64,000 nt of DNA from Rhodobacterales bacterium (GTDB taxonomy: Bacteria > Pseudomonadota > Alphaproteobacteria > Rhodobacterales > Rhodobacteraceae): assembly GCA_002747035.1 (NCBI GenBank), contig PDRZ01000014.1, positions 1 through 64,000 on the forward strand, read 5' to 3'. Shown in pieces: positions 34,053 through 43,695 of this stretch. Position 1 is the first letter of the stretch. The number at the start of each line of letters is the position of its first letter. Below the pieces are notes generated by a model. It ran no database searches and had not been told where the DNA came from. It was given only the letters and a program-made list of their open reading frames with translations. Made by a program: the position numbers and the translations under genes.

Positions 34053-34276
34053 TCTACCTACCTACACATTTTAAAGAAGGTTTGACCAGCCGAGACATAT
34101 CCGATTCAACGCGCCAGCCTAATATCATTCGATCGAAATTGTCCAAAGCCCGGGCCGGGGCCGGTTTGCGCCGAACATCCTCTGTTTCTTTGGTCATGTG
34201 ATACGCTTCAACTTGCTGAATTTAATTTCTAAAATATTGTAAGGACAGAATTTCATTCAGCACAACGGGAATCCGG
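34053..34276. other. AT-rich intergenic region upstream of the MFS gene
   Basis: No gene is seen. The segment 34195-34265 is strikingly AT-rich (ATTTAATTTCTAAAATATTG) and probably holds the MFS promoter. It continues the AT-rich islet that begins near 33600. Confidence 0.45.
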
Positions 34277-35413
34277 ATGGTCTATCTCCTGCTTCTGGCC
34301 GTGGGCATCATCGGTGCCAACTCCCTGGTTCTGTCTCCCATCGCGGGCGACGTGGCGGCGGGGCTGGGTCATGGCACCGCCTCCGACGTGATGACGGCGG
34401 CGGCCTGCTACGGCATGGGCGTGGCCGGGTCCGCCCTGTTGCTGGCCCCCAGGGCCGACCGGGTGGGCAGCGCGATGGCGCTGAAAACCGCGCTGTGGAG
34501 TATGATCGCGGGGCTTGCCGTCTCTGCGACCGCGCCCGGGATCGTGATGCTGAGTGTGGCGCAGACGGTGACCGGGATCGGCGCGGGCATGGCGCTCCCT
34601 GCGATTTACGGGCTTGCCGCCCAGATCGCGAAACCGGGCAAAGAGGCACGCACGATTGGCACCGTCCTCACCGGCTGGACCCTGTCCATGGTGGGCGGCG
34701 TGACCCTGTCGACCCATCTGGCCGAACTGGCGGGCTGGCGCGCGGTTTTCGTCGCGCTCGGCACTGCGCTTGTGATTGTACAACTGCTTCTGGCCCGCGC
34801 GCCCCTGCCCCCGGCCCCGGCACAGGCCACCTCAAGCACGCCGCTCTCGGCGCTGCGCGTGCCCGGCATCACCGCTGCGCTGTTTTCCGTGGCGATGCTG
34901 GGGACCGGGTTTTACGGCATCTACAACTATCTCGGGGCGCATTTGACCGAAAACCTGCTGCGCCCCACCTCGGATGGCGGGTGGTTGACCCTGTCCTATG
35001 GCATCGGGTTTGGCGCGGCGATGTTGGTGGATCCCTGGCTGGATCGGGTTGGCCCACGGCGCGGGCTGCTGGCCGTCTTTTCCGCCCTGGCGTTGTTCTA
35101 CCCGGTGATGAGCCTGACCGCGCCGAGCTATGACACCCTGTTGCCGTTGATGGCGCTCTGGGGGGTGTTACAGCATCTGGGGCTGAACCTGACCGTAGGG
35201 CGACTCGGCGCGCTGGATGCTTCGCAACGCGGCGCGATCATGGGGTTGAACTCGACCGTCATGTACCTGTCGGTTTTCGGGGCGACGGTGTTTTACCGCC
35301 CGGTATTCGAAGGCTGGGGGCTTGGGGCCTGTATGGTGCTGTCCGGGGGGATGGCCGTGCTGGGCGCGGGCGAAGCCCTTGTGGCCCGGTTGAAAGCCGC
35401 GCGTCTGGCGTGA
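34277..35413 (+). CDS. MFS transporter, drug/metabolite efflux-like
   Basis: This 378-residue membrane protein has about 11-12 helices. Features are LLAVGIIGANSLVLSPIAGD in TM1, the motif-A-like loop LAPRADRVGSAMALKTALWS after TM2, and GIGAGMALPAIYGLAAQIA with a motif-C-like Gly pattern. The second-half loop is DPWLDRVGPRRGLLAVFSAL. It resembles YdhP/Cml-type efflux proteins of the major facilitator superfamily. Start ATG 34277 is preceded by ACGGGAATCCGG. GC-rich codon use matches the chromosome, unlike the AT-rich DNA just upstream. Substrate unknown. Confidence 0.85.
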   Translation: MVYLLLLAVGIIGANSLVLSPIAGDVAAGLGHGTASDVMTAAACYGMGVAGSALLLAPRADRVGSAMALKTALWSMIAGLAVSATAPGIVMLSVAQTVTGIGAGMALPAIYGLAAQIAKPGKEARTIGTVLTGWTLSMVGGVTLSTHLAELAGWRAVFVALGTALVIVQLLLARAPLPPAPAQATSSTPLSALRVPGITAALFSVAMLGTGFYGIYNYLGAHLTENLLRPTSDGGWLTLSYGIGFGAAMLVDPWLDRVGPRRGLLAVFSALALFYPVMSLTAPSYDTLLPLMALWGVLQHLGLNLTVGRLGALDASQRGAIMGLNSTVMYLSVFGATVFYRPVFEGWGLGACMVLSGGMAVLGAGEALVARLKAARLA

Positions 35414-35553
35414 GCCGAACGTTGCGGTAACACTTTGCGATGCAGTCTTTGGTTGTATCATGGGCGGTGCCGGTTTTGTGCCGCTGCGGTGCGCAGATGT
35501 CACCCCCCGCCGCCGACGTAAAATCCAGGCCGTTTACCAGAGTAAAAGAAAGG

Positions 35554-35742
35554 TTACCGCGACACCCGCCGGGCCACTTTCATCGCCTGGCGTGCCTTGC
35601 GGTTGGCGCGGCGTTGTTCCGGGGTCATCCGGGGCTTTTCCCCACTTCCGGACAACCGGTTGAACCCGGCCTCAACACCCTTGTTCACGGCCTTGCGCAT
35701 GACCATGCGCAGTATCATGTTTATGATCTGATTGGCGTTCAT
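35554..35742 (-). CDS. small basic protein, function unknown
   Basis: This 62-residue protein from ATG 35742 is preceded by GGTGGAG eight bases upstream. The first half is a helix rich in Met and Ile (MNANQIINMILRMVMRKAVN), the second a very basic helix (RMTPEQRRANRKARQAMKVA) and RRVSR. It could be membrane-associated or nucleic-acid-binding. I recall no family name. It is a single gene. The 140 bases between it and the upstream MFS gene show nothing. Confidence 0.68.
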   Translation of the reverse strand: MNANQIINMILRMVMRKAVNKGVEAGFNRLSGSGEKPRMTPEQRRANRKARQAMKVARRVSR

Positions 35743-35811
35743 ATCGCGCTCCACCTGTCTCTTCGGGCCAAGTCATATCAGGAAATTATGCCGATATTAT
35801 GGCACCTTAAA

Positions 35812-35851
35812 GCGTTTCCGCATTGCGTTGAAACAGCGTGATGCGGAAACG
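35812..35851. repeat. palindromic dispersed repeat, copy 2
   Basis: CGTTTCCGCAT (35813-35823) pairs perfectly with ATGCGGAAACG (35841-35851) around the loop TGCGTTGAAACAGCGTG. It is the same element as at 33280-33323. It sits two bases from the end of scpB and may double as that transcript's 3' hairpin. Confidence 0.8.
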
Positions 35852-35853
35852 AT

Positions 35854-36528
35854 TTAATCCTCGAACAGCTCGCTTTGACCCTCGTTGGTTTCCTCGTCCC
35901 CATCGTCGTCACTGTCGCCCAGTCTGGGTGCCAGTCCCGGAGGCGGGCGCGATTCCAGAAGCCCGGCCGAACGCAGCTCTTTCAAGCCCGGAAGATCGCG
36001 CGCGCTTTCCAATCCGAAATGGTCCAGAAAATCCTGGGTCACCACAAATGTCACCGGGCGCCCCGGAGTCATACGTCGGCGGCCAAACCGGATCCACTCC
36101 ATCTCCAACAGTTGGTCAATCGTGCCGCGCGATACGCTAACCCCCCGTATTTCTTCGATTTCTGCCCGGGTCACGGGTTGATGATAGGCGATGATCGCCA
36201 GCGTTTCTATGGCCGCGCGGGACAGTTTTCGGGTTTCAACCGTTTCCTTTTGCATCAGGAATGACAGGTCCGGCGCGGTGCGCATGGCCCAGGCATCGCC
36301 CACCTTGACCACACGCACACCGCGACCCTCATAGCGTTTGCGCAGACGCACCAGCGCCTCGGCCGCGTCGCTGCCATGGGGCATCCGGGCGTTCAATTCC
36401 TTGACCGTGACCGGCTCGGCGCTGGCGAACAGAACGGCTTCGACCATCCGCTCCTGCTCGGCAACAGGCGGTGCTTCAAACAGGCTTTTCTCTTCGCCTT
36501 CAATGGCTTGTTCCGTGTCCTGCGGCAT
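35854..36528 (-). CDS. scpB: segregation and condensation protein B
   Basis: This 224-residue kleisin-associated protein is the ScpB dimer of the SMC-ScpAB condensin. Tandem winged helices are visible: MVEAVLFASAEPVTVKELNA near 25-45, then SRAAIETLAIIAYHQPVTRA and IEEIRGVSVSRGTIDQLLEM, a diagnostic ScpB stretch. TPGRPVTFVVTQDFLDHFGL follows. An acidic tail (DSDDDGDEETNEGQSELFED) ends it. I chose ATG 36528 four bases after the scpA stop; longer frames run back into scpA. Confidence 0.95.
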   Translation of the reverse strand: MPQDTEQAIEGEEKSLFEAPPVAEQERMVEAVLFASAEPVTVKELNARMPHGSDAAEALVRLRKRYEGRGVRVVKVGDAWAMRTAPDLSFLMQKETVETRKLSRAAIETLAIIAYHQPVTRAEIEEIRGVSVSRGTIDQLLEMEWIRFGRRRMTPGRPVTFVVTQDFLDHFGLESARDLPGLKELRSAGLLESRPPPGLAPRLGDSDDDGDEETNEGQSELFED

Positions 36529-36532
36529 GATC

Positions 36533-37321
36533 TCAATCCCTTTTTCGAAGCTGGATCGGGGCAAAGGTTTCCGATTGGCGCAGCTCGATCTTGCCTTCCT
36601 TGGCCAATTCAAGCGAGGCCGCAAAGGTCGCCGCCGTCGCCGAGCGGCGTTTGACCGGGTCGCTTTCCCACCCTTCGGGAAGATAGCTGCTGATATCCGT
36701 CCAATCGCCGGAAAACCCGATCAACCCCCGTAGCCGTTCCAACGCCTGCTCCATGGTGAACACCGCGTCGCGATCCATAACAAAAGGACGGAATTCGTCA
36801 CGCGTTCTGATCCGGGCATATCCCTGCATCAAATCCAGCAAGGTCGCGGAATATATGGTTTTTCTAACGCGCGTGACATCCTCCGGGATGCCGCGTGCAA
36901 AGAAATCCCGGCCCAGCCGGTCCCGCGCCATCAACCGTGCGGCGACGTCGCGCATGGCCTGCAAACGCTCAAGCTGAAACGCCAGGTGGGCGGCCATTTC
37001 TTCGCCCGACGGCCCTTCTTCCTCGGGGTCTGGCGGCAGCAACAGGCGGGATTTCAAAAACGCCAGCCAGGCGGCCATGACAAGATAATCCGCCGCCAGT
37101 TCGAGCCGCAGCGCCTTGGCCTTTTCCACGAAGGCCAGGTATTGCTGCGCCAACTGCAACACGCTGATTTTTCGAAGATCCACCTTCTGGGTGCGGCTCA
37201 GGGTCAACAACAGGTCCAGCGGTCCTTCAAAACCGTCGACATCCACGATCAGGGCCTCGGCGGCAAGCCGCTCTTCAACCCGTTGTTGATCGTCCTGAAA
37301 CTGAAACTCGTCCTCAGCCAT
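36533..37321 (-). CDS. scpA: segregation and condensation protein A
   Basis: This 262-residue kleisin bridges the SMC heads. The N-terminal block VDGFEGPLDLLLTLSRTQKV with DLRKISVLQLAQQYLAF is the ScpA signature that binds the SMC neck. LELAADYLVMAAWLAFLKSR and LLLPPDPEEEGPSGEE follow. The C-terminal winged helix is in the last 70 residues (SAATAATFAASLELAKEGKI-type). The scpB start is four bases downstream, and nagZ ends 55 bases upstream, so argS-SPOR-nagZ-scpA-scpB is probably one transcript. Confidence 0.95.
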   Translation of the reverse strand: MAEDEFQFQDDQQRVEERLAAEALIVDVDGFEGPLDLLLTLSRTQKVDLRKISVLQLAQQYLAFVEKAKALRLELAADYLVMAAWLAFLKSRLLLPPDPEEEGPSGEEMAAHLAFQLERLQAMRDVAARLMARDRLGRDFFARGIPEDVTRVRKTIYSATLLDLMQGYARIRTRDEFRPFVMDRDAVFTMEQALERLRGLIGFSGDWTDISSYLPEGWESDPVKRRSATAATFAASLELAKEGKIELRQSETFAPIQLRKRD

Positions 37322-37376
37322 TCCCCTGCCGCCCCAAAAACGCCCGCGCCCTTGAGGCCCCGTTAACCGTTTCGGT

Positions 37377-38396
37377 TTAATCTTCCGGGGATTTCGCCGC
37401 GGAAGCTGTCAAAAGCGCTTCAAGTTCGGCTTCAAGCGCCGCGATGTCAACCTCGTCTGGCACGTGACGCATGTTCAACGCGGCTTCGGCGCGGTTTTGC
37501 GCCGCCCCGGACATCAGGCCGGACGCGGCTGCGACCTGTTGTTTTTCCTGCAAGGTGCCATTGCAGTGCAGAACCACATCACAGCCCGCGGCCAGCGCAT
37601 CGCGCGACAGATCGCCAAGATCGCCACTCAGGGCTTTCATGGATATGTCGTCGGTCATGATCAATCCGCCGAACCCGATCTTGTCGCGGATCAACTGCAT
37701 CATCACCGGTGAAAGCGTCGCCGGACGGGTGTCGATCTGGTCATAAACCAGATGCGCCGTCATCCCCAGCGGCATATCATTCAACGCATGAAAAGGTTCA
37801 AAATCAATGGCTTGAAGGGCATTTTGCGGCACATCCACATGCGGCAGATCATGATGACTATCCGCCACCGCCCGACCATGACCGGGGATGTGTTTCACCA
37901 CGGACAAAACGCCCCCGTCCAGATGCGCCTGCGCCACTGCGCGACCGATACGCGATACGTCGGTGGCATAGTCCCCATAACAGCGATTGTGCAGGAACGG
38001 ATGGGTCTCGGGCGTTGCCACGTCAACCAGCGGCGCACAGTTGCTGTCGATCCCGATCTCACGCAGTTCATGCGCGATGATCCGATAACGGATATACATG
38101 GCCCGCTCTGCCGCCGCGCCCGCCGCCTCTACGTGGTCGAGCGGGGGCAGCCATTCACGCCAGTGCGGTGCCCGGAGGCGCTGAACCCGGCCCCCTTCCT
38201 GATCAATCGTGATCGGGGCATCCCGCCCCACCGCCTCGCGCATATCCGAACACAGGGCGTACACCTGATCCGGGGTGTCGATATTACGGGCAAACAGAAT
38301 GAAACCAAACGGGTTGGCCTCGCGGAAAAACGCGTGTTCTTCCGGGGAAAGCCTCAGCCCCTCGGCGTCAAGAATGGTCGCTCCGTACCGGCTCAC
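37377..38396 (-). CDS. nagZ: beta-N-acetylhexosaminidase NagZ
   Basis: This 339-residue GH3 enzyme removes GlcNAc from anhydro-muropeptides in peptidoglycan recycling. Catalytic features are ITIDQEGGRVQRLRAPHW, KHIPGHGRAVADSHHDLPHV (the family K-H-F-P-G-H-G loop with the proton-relay His/Asp) and the nucleophile Asp in IMTDDISMKALSG. I prefer the GTG at 38396, whose GTGA overlaps the stop of the SPOR gene and yields the family opening SRYGATIL. The ATG at 38417 would add seven residues. The product is cytosolic. Confidence 0.93.
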   Translation of the reverse strand: MSRYGATILDAEGLRLSPEEHAFFREANPFGFILFARNIDTPDQVYALCSDMREAVGRDAPITIDQEGGRVQRLRAPHWREWLPPLDHVEAAGAAAERAMYIRYRIIAHELREIGIDSNCAPLVDVATPETHPFLHNRCYGDYATDVSRIGRAVAQAHLDGGVLSVVKHIPGHGRAVADSHHDLPHVDVPQNALQAIDFEPFHALNDMPLGMTAHLVYDQIDTRPATLSPVMMQLIRDKIGFGGLIMTDDISMKALSGDLGDLSRDALAAGCDVVLHCNGTLQEKQQVAAASGLMSGAAQNRAEAALNMRHVPDEVDIAALEAELEALLTASAAKSPED

Positions 38397-39343
38397 CTGG
38401 TCACCACAGGGATACAATCTGCGCGTTCGGCCACAAGGGCGGAACAGAACCGGCGGGCGTCATTCAGATCGGCAAATCCCATGGCACGAAGGCGATAGAA
38501 CACGCGCCCTCCGCTTTTGGCTCTTTGCACAACCCGTTGCTTTCCCTCGATATAATCACCAAACCGGGCGCTTAGCTTGTCCCATTCGCGCCGCGCCACT
38601 TCGGGGCTATCAAAGGCCCCCAACTGAACCAGCCGGGTTCCTGCGGGCACATTTGCCGGATCCACATCAATGCTGGGCGCAGCGGGGGCCGCAACCGATA
38701 CTGTGTTCAGCGACGCCGGACGCAGAACCGGACGCAAGGAGCGCACCACACCTTTTCCGGCAATCACAGTGGCATCCGAAATTCCGGCAGCGACCGGGGC
38801 GACAGAGGCCGTCACCTCGGGTGCGGGGGTGCTGCTTTCGTCCACATCCAACGGCACAGCCCCGGCGGAAAGCTGTTCAGCCAGCGCGCGGATTGATGCC
38901 ATCTGGGGGGAAAGCGGTTCGGTGCCTGGCGCGGGTTTCACAGCGGTGGGCGCGGGTTTCGGTGCCGGGTCCACAGGGGCCAACATAACCTCTTTGCCCT
39001 GCGGCGCATCTTCGTCTGTCAAATTCACCGGGGCCGGGGCAAGGATCAGTCGATCCGCAGGTTTGGCGGCACTGCCCTCGGCTGCGACATCGTTGACGGC
39101 AAGCCCCTGGTTCAAGGCAGGACGCCCACCGGGATCTTCGGGTTGAATGCGCATGGGGTCGCCACTCGCGGCACGCACCACCGGCACGCCGCTGACGTCC
39201 CGGGCCAACGTTTTATAGCCCCAAACACCGATACCGACGACCAGGGAGACAGACACCACTGCCCCGGCCCAATTCGCCGCAGTTGCAATCGATTTCGCCC
39301 GTCTAGGCCCCACCATGGGGCCAGCCGCAGGAATATCCGCCAT
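38393..39343 (-). CDS. SPOR domain cell-division/peptidoglycan-binding protein
   Basis: This 316-residue bitopic membrane protein has a short cytosolic start, one helix (WAGAVVSVSLVVGIGVWGY, about 24-43) and a long Ala/Pro-rich periplasmic linker. The C-terminal SPOR domain (about 237-316) contains AGTRLVQLGAFDSPEVARRE and VFYRLRAMGFADLNDARRFC. SPOR domains bind denuded glycan at the division septum. ATG 39343 is preceded by GAGG, while ATG 39361 has no such site. It sits between argS and nagZ, with which it overlaps by four bases. Confidence 0.9.
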   Translation of the reverse strand: MADIPAAGPMVGPRRAKSIATAANWAGAVVSVSLVVGIGVWGYKTLARDVSGVPVVRAASGDPMRIQPEDPGGRPALNQGLAVNDVAAEGSAAKPADRLILAPAPVNLTDEDAPQGKEVMLAPVDPAPKPAPTAVKPAPGTEPLSPQMASIRALAEQLSAGAVPLDVDESSTPAPEVTASVAPVAAGISDATVIAGKGVVRSLRPVLRPASLNTVSVAAPAAPSIDVDPANVPAGTRLVQLGAFDSPEVARREWDKLSARFGDYIEGKQRVVQRAKSGGRVFYRLRAMGFADLNDARRFCSALVAERADCIPVVTR

Positions 39344-39423
39344 TTTTGCCTCGCTGCCCACCAGCGATACGTTGTCGCCGGGGGTTTCTTTACTGCCTCA
39401 TCCCCGGCGCTTTGGTGCGAATT

Positions 39424-41169
39424 TTACCGCATCTCCTGCGCAGGAGTTACGCCCAGAATACCAAGGCCCGCGGAAATAACAACCGCCACGGCCCGCGCCA
39501 GAGCAATTTTTGCCTGTGACGTGGCCGCATCTCCCTCTTGCAGGAAGCGAAGCCTGGCATTCGACTTGCCCTGGGTATGCAGCGCGTTGAAGTCAGACGC
39601 CAGGTCATAGAGATAAAACGCAACGCGGTGAGGTTCATTGGTGCGCCCGGCGATTTCAACAAGACGCGGCCATTCCGACAGCTTCCTGATCACGGCCAGT
39701 TCGGCTTCATCGGAGACAACCGAAAGGTCGGCGGCCTGCAACGCGGCATCGTCCACGTCGATCCCGGACCCGGCGGCCAACCGCAGCACCGAACACACCC
39801 GCGCATGGGCGTATTGGACATAGAACACGGGGTTATCCTTGGATTGCTCCATCACCTTGTCGAAATCGAAATCCAGCGTGGCGTCATTTTTGCGGGTCAG
39901 CATGTGGAACCGGGTCACATCCGGCCCGACCTGATCAACCACATCACGCAGGGTGATAAAGGTCCCGGCCCGTTTGGACATCTTGAACGGCTCGCCGTTT
40001 TTCCAGAGTTTCACCAGCTGAGTCAGCTTGATATCCAGCGGCACCTTCCCATCAGAAAGCGCCGAAACGGCGGCTTTCATCCGTTTGACATACCCGCCGT
40101 GATCGGCACCAAATACGTCGATCAGCTCGTCAAACCCTCGCTCGATCTTGTCAAAATGATAGGCGATGTCGGGGGCGAAATAGGTCCAGCTTCCGTCTGA
40201 TTTTTTCACCGGGCGATCCACATCGTCGCCATGCGCGGTGGATTTGAACAGGGTCTGTTCGCGCGGTTCCCAATCCTCGGGCTTCTTGCCCTTGGGCGGC
40301 TCAAGAACGCCTTCGTAGATCAAGCCCTTGTCGTCCAGCGCCGCCAGAGCCGCCTCGATCCGCCCCGTGCCATACAAAGACTTTTCGCTGAAAAACTTAT
40401 CCATCTCAACGCCCAGAGAGGCAAGGTCGGCACGGATCATATCCATCATCGCAGCCGTGGCGAATTCACGGATCTCGGCCAGCCATACGCTTTCATCCTG
40501 ACCGACATAGGTGTCACCCACCTTGTCTTTCAGCGCCGCGCCAACCGGCACAAGGTAGTCCCCCGGATAGGTGCCGTCCTCGAACGCGACCTCTTGCCCA
40601 TGGGCCTCAAGATAGCGCAGATAAACCGACCGGGCGAGCACATCGACCTGGGCCCCACCATCGTTGATATAGTATTCGCGGGTCACGTCATAGCCGACGA
40701 AATCCAGCAGGCTGGCCAGCGCATCGCCAAACACCGCGCCCCGCGTATGCCCCACATGCAAAGGGCCGGTCGGGTTGGCCGAAACGAATTCCACGTTGAC
40801 CTTGCGGCCCTGCCCCATCGTCGAGCGGCCGAATTCCGACCCATGTGCCAGAACCGCGCCAATCACACCCCGCCACAGATCGACCTCAAGCCGCAGGTTC
40901 AGGAACCCGGGCCCCGCCACATCCGCGCTGGTCACACGTGTGTCGGCGACAAGCCGCGTGGCCAGAGTCTCGGCAATATCGCGCGGTTTCATCCTGGCGG
41001 GCTTGGCCAGAACCATGGCGGCATTCGTGGCCATGTCCCCATGGGCGGCGTCGCGCGGTGGCTCGACCACGACATTGGCAAAGTCAAGCTCGCGCGGCAG
41101 ATCGCCCGCCTCTTGCATCGCCTCAAGGCTGGTGATTACCAGCGCACGCATTTCGCTGAACAGGTTCAT
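39424..41169 (-). CDS. argS: arginyl-tRNA synthetase
   Basis: This 581-residue class I synthetase has the N-terminal tRNA-binding Add1 domain (about 1-110). The HIGH-type motif is seen as [20 protein letters not shown] near 125-145, and the KMSKS-type region is represented by [15 protein letters not shown] near 375. The C-terminal anticodon-binding DALR domain carries [16 protein letters not shown] and ends APAQEMR-like (TPAQEMR), as usual for ArgS. ATG 41169 has AAGGAT about ten bases upstream. It heads the SPOR-nagZ-scpAB unit and diverges from typA. Confidence 0.97.
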   Translation of the reverse strand: MNLFSEMRALVITSLEAMQEAGDLPRELDFANVVVEPPRDAAHGDMATNAAMVLAKPARMKPRDIAETLATRLVADTRVTSADVAGPGFLNLRLEVDLWRGVIGAVLAHGSEFGRSTMGQGRKVNVEFVSANPTGPLHVGHTRGAVFGDALASLLDFVGYDVTREYYINDGGAQVDVLARSVYLRYLEAHGQEVAFEDGTYPGDYLVPVGAALKDKVGDTYVGQDESVWLAEIREFATAAMMDMIRADLASLGVEMDKFFSEKSLYGTGRIEAALAALDDKGLIYEGVLEPPKGKKPEDWEPREQTLFKSTAHGDDVDRPVKKSDGSWTYFAPDIAYHFDKIERGFDELIDVFGADHGGYVKRMKAAVSALSDGKVPLDIKLTQLVKLWKNGEPFKMSKRAGTFITLRDVVDQVGPDVTRFHMLTRKNDATLDFDFDKVMEQSKDNPVFYVQYAHARVCSVLRLAAGSGIDVDDAALQAADLSVVSDEAELAVIRKLSEWPRLVEIAGRTNEPHRVAFYLYDLASDFNALHTQGKSNARLRFLQEGDAATSQAKIALARAVAVVISAGLGILGVTPAQEMR

Positions 41170-41303
41170 GTCGGCACATCCTTTTTCATTGGCTTTGCGT
41201 TTATCACATGATCCGCGCGGCGCAACATTGCCTCTGGCCTTTTCTGCAAACCCGGTATAGGCGCTGCATTCAGGCAATCAGGACATCAAAAGGCCCATTC
41301 CCC

Positions 41304-43121
41304 ATGGATATGCGCAACATCGCGATCATCGCACACGTCGACCACGGCAAAACCACGCTGGTGGACGAACTGCTCAAACAATCCGGTGCATTTCGCGCCA
41401 ACCAGGCCGTAGATGAGCGCGCCATGGACAGCAACGATCTGGAACGCGAACGTGGTATCACCATTTTTGCCAAACCCACTTCGGTTGTATGGAAAGAAAC
41501 CCGCATCAATATCGTCGATACCCCCGGTCACGCCGATTTCGGTGGCGAAGTAGAGCGGATTCTGTCGATGGTCGACGGGGTTGTGCTGTTGGTGGATGCC
41601 GCCGAAGGGCCGATGCCACAGACCAAATTCGTCACGTCCAAGGCGCTGGCCCTGGGGTTGCGCCCTATCGTTGTTCTGAACAAAGTCGACAAACCCGACG
41701 CCGAACCGGACCGTGCGCTGGACGAATGTTTCGATCTCTTTGCCTCGCTCGAAGCGAATGACGATCAACTGGATTTTCCGCATATGTACGCCTCAGGCCG
41801 CAACGGCTGGGCCGATCACGAACTGGATGGGCCGCGCAAGGATCTTCACGCCCTGTTCGACCTGATCGTGAACCACGTCCCGGCTCCGAAGCAGTCTGCA
41901 AAAACGGATGAGGATTTCCGAATGCTGGCCACCACCCTTGGGTCCGACCCGTTCGTGGGGCGCATTCTCACAGGTCGCGTGGAAAGCGGGAGGCTAAAAG
42001 TGGGGGCCACGGTTCAGGCCCTGTCGCGTATTGGCCAGAAAATCGAACAATTCCGCGTGACCAGGATTCAGGCCTTCCGCGGGCTTGCCACCGCCGATAT
42101 CGACGAAGCCGTCGCGGGGGACATCGTTTCGATCGCGGGCATGGCCAAAGCGACCGTGGCCGACACGATCTGTGCGCTTGCCGTGGACGAACCGCTTGAC
42201 GCCCAACCCATCGATCCGCCGACCATCACGGTCACTTTCGGCATCAACGACAGTCCCCTTGCGGGCCGGGATGGCAAAAAAGTGCAAAGCCGCGTGATCC
42301 GCGACCGCCTTTACAAAGAGGCGGAAAGCAACGTGGCGATCAAGATCGCCGACACCCCGGGCGGCGAGGCCTTCGAGGTCTCGGGCCGGGGCGAGTTGCA
42401 AATGGGTGTGCTGATCGAAAACATGCGCCGCGAAGGGTTCGAGCTTTCGATCTCGCGCCCGCAGGTGATTATGCGCGAAGAAGACGGCGTGACCATGGAA
42501 CCGGTAGAAGAGGCCACAATTGACGTGGATGATGAATATTCCGGCGCGGTGATCGAGAAACTGACCGGCGCACGCAAGGGCGAGCTGGTCGAGATGCGCC
42601 CCGCCGGGGCCGGGAAAACCCGTATCATCGCCCATGTACCCTCGCGCGGGCTGATCGGCTATCACGGCGAATTCCTGACCGACACGCGCGGTACGGGCGT
42701 TCTGAACCGCGTGTTCCACGGCTGGACCCCGCACAAAGGCCCCATCCCGGGGCGTCGCGCCGGGGTGTTGATTTCAATGGAAAACGGAGTTTCGGTGGCT
42801 TACGCGCTTTGGAATCTGGAAGACCGTGGCAAGATGATGATCGGGGCTCAGGAACAGGTTTATACTGGCATGATCATTGGCGAGCACAACCGCGACAACG
42901 ATCTTGAAGTCAATCCGCTCAAGGGCAAGAAACTGACCAACGTACGCGCGTCGGGAAGCGACGAGGCCGTGCGCCTGACCACGCCAATGACGCTGTCTCT
43001 GGAAGAAGCGATTGCTTATATCAACGACGACGAACTGGTCGAAGTCACGCCCAACTCGATCCGTCTGCGCAAACGCTATCTTGATCCGCACGAGCGCAAG
43101 CGCATGTCGAAACAGAGCTGA
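41304..43121 (+). CDS. typA: ribosome-associated GTPase TypA/BipA
   Basis: This 605-residue translational GTPase of the EF-G group aids 50S assembly under stress. The G motifs are intact: HVDHGKTT at 11-18, [10 protein letters not shown] in switch [16 protein letters not shown] and [10 protein letters not shown]. The BipA hallmark [14 protein letters not shown] and the C-terminal domain with [20 protein letters not shown] are present. Start ATG 41304 ([13 protein letters not shown]) has AAAGG upstream. It ends in [12 protein letters not shown]-type sequence ([17 protein letters not shown]), standard for the family. Confidence 0.97.
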   Translation: MDMRNIAIIAHVDHGKTTLVDELLKQSGAFRANQAVDERAMDSNDLERERGITIFAKPTSVVWKETRINIVDTPGHADFGGEVERILSMVDGVVLLVDAAEGPMPQTKFVTSKALALGLRPIVVLNKVDKPDAEPDRALDECFDLFASLEANDDQLDFPHMYASGRNGWADHELDGPRKDLHALFDLIVNHVPAPKQSAKTDEDFRMLATTLGSDPFVGRILTGRVESGRLKVGATVQALSRIGQKIEQFRVTRIQAFRGLATADIDEAVAGDIVSIAGMAKATVADTICALAVDEPLDAQPIDPPTITVTFGINDSPLAGRDGKKVQSRVIRDRLYKEAESNVAIKIADTPGGEAFEVSGRGELQMGVLIENMRREGFELSISRPQVIMREEDGVTMEPVEEATIDVDDEYSGAVIEKLTGARKGELVEMRPAGAGKTRIIAHVPSRGLIGYHGEFLTDTRGTGVLNRVFHGWTPHKGPIPGRRAGVLISMENGVSVAYALWNLEDRGKMMIGAQEQVYTGMIIGEHNRDNDLEVNPLKGKKLTNVRASGSDEAVRLTTPMTLSLEEAIAYINDDELVEVTPNSIRLRKRYLDPHERKRMSKQS

Positions 43122-43382
43122 TTTTTCTCTGGTTTGCCCTATTGGACTTTGGTTTATATGGCGGCAAACTGGCCCTTTGACCGGGATTGAAGTTGCGCAG
43201 AGCATGGGCGCATTGACCGACGATCCGCTGGTCTTCGTGGGAAACCTGCGGGCCGAACAGGGGCTTACTCCGGCCAGCGCGTAACCATGTTGATCTGGTG
43301 TGCGCAAAGTGGCGGATGGGAATGCAGTCCCCAAAGCGCGTCTGGACCATCGTTGCGCTGTATCAGCGTAACATCAGAGACT
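43122..43382. other. region after typA with a possible gene-end remnant
   Basis: A plus-strand frame ending at a TAA at 43282-43284 reads TGIEVAQSMGALTDDPLVFV then GNLRAEQGLTPASA. It has protein-like composition but no start or recognisable family, so it may be the end of a deleted gene. Nothing else is seen. Confidence 0.3.
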
Positions 43383-43424
43383 TATAGCCAAAAGACACAA
43401 TCGCAATTGTGTTGTTTGGCTATA
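43383..43424. repeat. near-perfect 19-bp inverted repeat
   Basis: TATAGCCAAAAGACACAAT (43383-43401) and ATTGTGTTGTTTGGCTATA (43406-43424) pair at 17 of 19 positions around a CGCA loop. It lies 260 bases past typA and 26 bases before a luxR remnant. It could be a long hairpin in RNA, an operator, or the relic of a palindromic element. Confidence 0.8.
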
Positions 43425-43449
43425 TCAGGCATCGGGAGAGTTCACACAG

Positions 43450-43664
43450 GTGGTCAGCAACGAGTGCGACTCGCTTGAACTGACGGTCGCTGAAACCGAA
43501 GTGGCGTGGTTTCTTCTCAAAGGTCGCTCAACGTCGGGCATTGCCGCCCTGCGCAACACCCGCGAAGGCACGATCAACGCGCAATTCACGGCGATTATCG
43601 CAAGGCCAGAGTCAGCGGCAAAGCACAACTGATGTCGCAATTGGTCGAAGACCTGTTGATGTAA
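43450..43664 (+). pseudogene. LuxR-type HTH domain remnant with a frameshift
   Basis: The frame reads ELTVAETEVAWFLLKGRSTS, then GIAALRNTREGTINAQFTAI, matching the LuxR/FixJ HTH (L-T-x-x-E-x-E-V start, I-A-x-x-L, E-G-T-I-x-A). One base is then missing near 43594. The shifted frame continues YRKARVSGKAQLMSQLVEDL and stops at 43662-43664. No sensory domain is found upstream. It is a decayed LuxR-type transcription factor end. Confidence 0.68.
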
Positions 43665-43695
43665 CGCGTGATATTGCCGGGAGTCGCCGACCGTC

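Noticed and set aside
43450-43664. Palindrome at 43383-43424 as a lux box for an active quorum-sensing regulator
   Set aside because: The LuxR-like sequence is only a frameshifted HTH, there is no autoinducer domain or synthase gene, and the palindrome does not look like a lux box in length or sequence.
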